Source: Cytophagaceae bacterium (GTDB lineage Bacteria; Bacteroidota; Bacteroidia; Cytophagales; Flexibacteraceae). Taken from it: DNA of 64,000 nt. Position numbers and translations under genes: made by a program. This document shows positions 62,368 to 64,000 of the stretch, one piece after another. The stretch's first letter is position 1; every line of letters begins with the position of its first letter. The notes under the pieces were generated by a model, which did not search any database, had not been told where the DNA came from, and saw only the letters and a program-made list of their open reading frames with translations. The stretch spans positions 303,649 through 367,648 of the forward strand of contig JAIXYP010000009.1 in the NCBI GenBank assembly GCA_027490155.1, in the 5' to 3' direction.

Positions 62368-62400
62368 TTTGGACCTCTGAATTGCTTTGGTTTACTTTCG
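62368..62400 (+). promoter_or_regulatory. Candidate promoter of the tandem lipoproteins
   Basis: TTTG (62368-62371) and TACTTTCG (62393-62400, one mismatch to TAnnTTTG) are 21 nt apart, giving a leader of about 40 nt to ATG 62445. The spacing is right and the -7 element is imperfect. Confidence 0.5.
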
Positions 62401-62444
62401 GTGTCCATAAGCCTTGGACTATATCCCGATAAAGTCCGAAAGCG

Positions 62445-63521
62445 ATGGCGTTCTTGATCAAACCTGCATCTCAGTTAACAAACAAGCATTCCGCAAGGGC
62501 TAGCAACTGGAACTTTGTCTTGCTGTTGGTTCTGTTTTGGTCCACTCTCCTGACTAGCTGCAAGGTGGCTGATAGCGGTGCTGGGGTGACGCCGACGTGT
62601 GGGCAGGGGTGTTTGGTGAAGACGTTCCGTTCGACTTATACACCCATTCCCTCGTTCTCGATCTATAGCCCGTTTATATCAGGGTCTTCAAGCATATCGA
62701 CTAGGTACAACAACAATTGTGAGGCTGAAAAAGTAGAGGTCCTTGATTCACTTGGTAACAATGCTAGTGGTCAATATTACTCCTTTAGAAGAACAACAGG
62801 AGCACCAATAGATGGAATTCTACTAAATCAATCATACAATGGAACAACCCAAGCAGTTGAGGCCCAAACCTACACCTGGGTTAACAACAATTTGATACGT
62901 GTAGAATCAAATGCTGGTGGTACTAATAATCCTGTAACAGATTACACTTATGACAACCAAAATAATCTAACCTCTCTCAAGACCTACGCTAACGGATTAA
63001 CGACAGGAACAACGTTCCAGTATGATTTCTACGATTACACAAACGGTCGTCCGGGGAGGTCGAGGTTTAAGCGCATCAACAACCAAGATGGGCTGGTAAC
63101 TGACTCATTACTTGCCTATTACAAATATGACAGCAACATGAACATGATAAAACAAGGATACTACCGAAATAATGATACGAGCAAGGTCTACAACTATACA
63201 ATTATAAAGCCATCGACAAACCTAATACCCGACTTCAGAAACAACCCAATAATGAGTCTTAGCTTTGTCAGGGGACAAACAACTGGCGCCAGAGATCGAG
63301 ATACTCACTTGCCAGAAAATATAAAATACTACACCATAGTTACCTGCCCAGGTAATCCTAGTGGGCAAGCGGAGTTGTACTTTGAAGAAGTGGCCTCTGG
63401 AATAACCACCAATACCGTAGGATGTGTAACTAGTTATACAATGGCAGGCATACAATTTAGTACAAATTGCGGACCAAGAGGACCGTACAACACAAGCTCA
63501 ACCCTCTATTTTGGTTATTGA
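62445..63521 (+). CDS. Lipoprotein, first of a tandem paralogous pair
   Basis: The 358-residue protein has a type II signal peptide with lipobox LLTSC (Cys39) after a 22-residue hydrophilic start. The mature N-terminus (KVADSG, CGQGCLVK) is shared with the next gene. The body contains repeats like the RHS/YD type (VTDYTYDNQNNLTSLKTYAN, and a Tyr-rich YYKYDSNMN). Base composition changes inside the gene: the first 65 codons are GC-rich, like the rest of the window, whereas the remainder is clearly AT-richer. This may mean that a variable C-terminal part was acquired separately. No known family is recognised. It probably sits on the outer membrane. Confidence 0.8.
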   Translation: MAFLIKPASQLTNKHSARASNWNFVLLLVLFWSTLLTSCKVADSGAGVTPTCGQGCLVKTFRSTYTPIPSFSIYSPFISGSSSISTRYNNNCEAEKVEVLDSLGNNASGQYYSFRRTTGAPIDGILLNQSYNGTTQAVEAQTYTWVNNNLIRVESNAGGTNNPVTDYTYDNQNNLTSLKTYANGLTTGTTFQYDFYDYTNGRPGRSRFKRINNQDGLVTDSLLAYYKYDSNMNMIKQGYYRNNDTSKVYNYTIIKPSTNLIPDFRNNPIMSLSFVRGQTTGARDRDTHLPENIKYYTIVTCPGNPSGQAELYFEEVASGITTNTVGCVTSYTMAGIQFSTNCGPRGPYNTSSTLYFGY

Positions 63522-63566
63522 TCATTAACCAAGCCACAAAACCCTAAACTAAAAAATCACGTACCA

Positions 63567-64000
63567 ATGAGATTACTGCTGTTTTTGATGTCGTTGACCA
63601 TAATCCTTAGCCTAGCTAGCTGCAAGGTTGCCGATAGTGGTGTATCCCCAAGCTGCACCCAAAGTTGCCTTGTCAAAAAGTACCGGATGGACGTAAGAAG
63701 CAGAATGTTCCCTAGGAGTAGGGAAATGGGAGGGTATGTTTATTCCTATGACGCTAATTGTCAACTCACAAAAATAGAGGGGTTGGACTCACTAGGTAAC
63801 ATAATCAGTGGGAATAACTACACCTATACTGGTGGATCTGGAGGTCAATATGCTGCTTTGACACAGACACAAACCAACGGAAGTTCATCCTTTACTACTG
63901 ACTTCCTGACCTACACTTGGTCTGGCAACAACATCATCAAGACAGCTTACAATCCGTTGATGTACGGAACCTATGAGTTTCTGCGTACATATGATGCAAA
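63567..64000 (+). CDS. Lipoprotein, second tandem paralogue (cut by window edge)
   Basis: From ATG 63567 the frame is open to the last base of the window (144 codons). A short signal peptide ends in lipobox LASC (Cys19). The sequence aligns with the upstream protein throughout: SCKVADSG at the lipidation site, C-x-x-x-CLVK, NCQLTKIEGLDSLGN versus NCEAEKVEVLDSLGN, and YTWSGNNII versus YTWVNNNLI. The DNA around the lipobox is almost identical (TAGCTGCAAGGT). The two genes are 45 bases apart on the same strand, so they represent a tandem duplication, probably in one operon. The C-terminus is outside the window. Confidence 0.82.
   Translation, partial: MRLLLFLMSLTIILSLASCKVADSGVSPSCTQSCLVKKYRMDVRSRMFPRSREMGGYVYSYDANCQLTKIEGLDSLGNIISGNNYTYTGGSGGQYAALTQTQTNGSSSFTTDFLTYTWSGNNIIKTAYNPLMYGTYEFLRTYDA

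Overview
The window is a stretch of a Bacteroidota chromosome, probably a free-living Cytophagales-, Saprospirales- or Chitinophagales-like bacterium; I cannot place it further. The evidence is three secreted proteins with type IX secretion (T9SS) C-terminal sorting domains, the Bacteroidota promoter element TAnnTTTG in front of several genes, almost no Shine-Dalgarno sites, a Bacteroidota-type lptD, and families typical of the phylum (DUF4834, DUF4159, DUF4412, the short AMP nucleosidase, ECF sigma/anti-sigma modules). I found no tRNA, rRNA, CRISPR array, insertion sequence or prophage.

Layout. 1-4418: end of a polysaccharide-degradation cluster (GH88 end, an exported toroid-like protein, a sialate O-acetylesterase). 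4420-5300: a gene-poor leader with a strong 16S-complementary motif and a long-stem RNA-like structure, then hpf. 5353-14014: envelope genes; lptD, an ECF sigma factor with a fused membrane anti-sigma/outer-membrane protein, an Ig-like lipoprotein, and divergently an amidase and an MlaD-type protein. 14314-18571: rfbB, then a compact type III polyketide synthase locus (FAD oxidoreductase, methyltransferase, PKS). 18665-23378: FAH-family hydrolase, LysE-like exporter, and an operon of lamin-tail lipoprotein, SdiA-regulated/phytase-like propeller and porin. 23489-28795: two T9SS-exported proteins around a 760-base non-coding stretch. 28959-38601: housekeeping metabolism (IMPase-like, galT, AMP nucleosidase, glutathione peroxidase, APC permease, metK, nadC). 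38877-44360: an 1827-residue T9SS surface protein. 44606-48798: polyprenol-phosphate glycosyltransferase, folC, and a second ECF sigma/anti-sigma/Spy-like module. 49346-55319: desaturase, DUF4159, rsmE, a large exported unknown, DUF4412. 55418-64000: asparagine synthase, a 1013-residue TPR protein, a GT-C membrane glycosyltransferase, and a tandem pair of paralogous lipoproteins, the second cut by the window edge.

How the parts fit. Much of the window builds or decorates the cell surface: LPS assembly, peptidoglycan hydrolysis, lipid transport, sugar-nucleotide and polyprenol-linked glycosyl transfer, T9SS cargo, porins and lipoproteins. Two ECF modules probably report on envelope state. Regulation shows unusual features: four genes carry a perfect TAnnTTTG element only 4-8 nt before ATG, which predicts leaderless or nearly leaderless mRNAs; both ECF sigma genes lack any possible ATG start; and several strong inverted repeats sit next to start codons. 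No single cassette is an obvious new defence or mobile system. The best candidates for something undescribed are the leader upstream of hpf, the leaderless-promoter pattern, the lamin-tail/propeller/porin operon, the PKS locus with its nested inverted repeat, and the tandem lipoproteins at the right edge.
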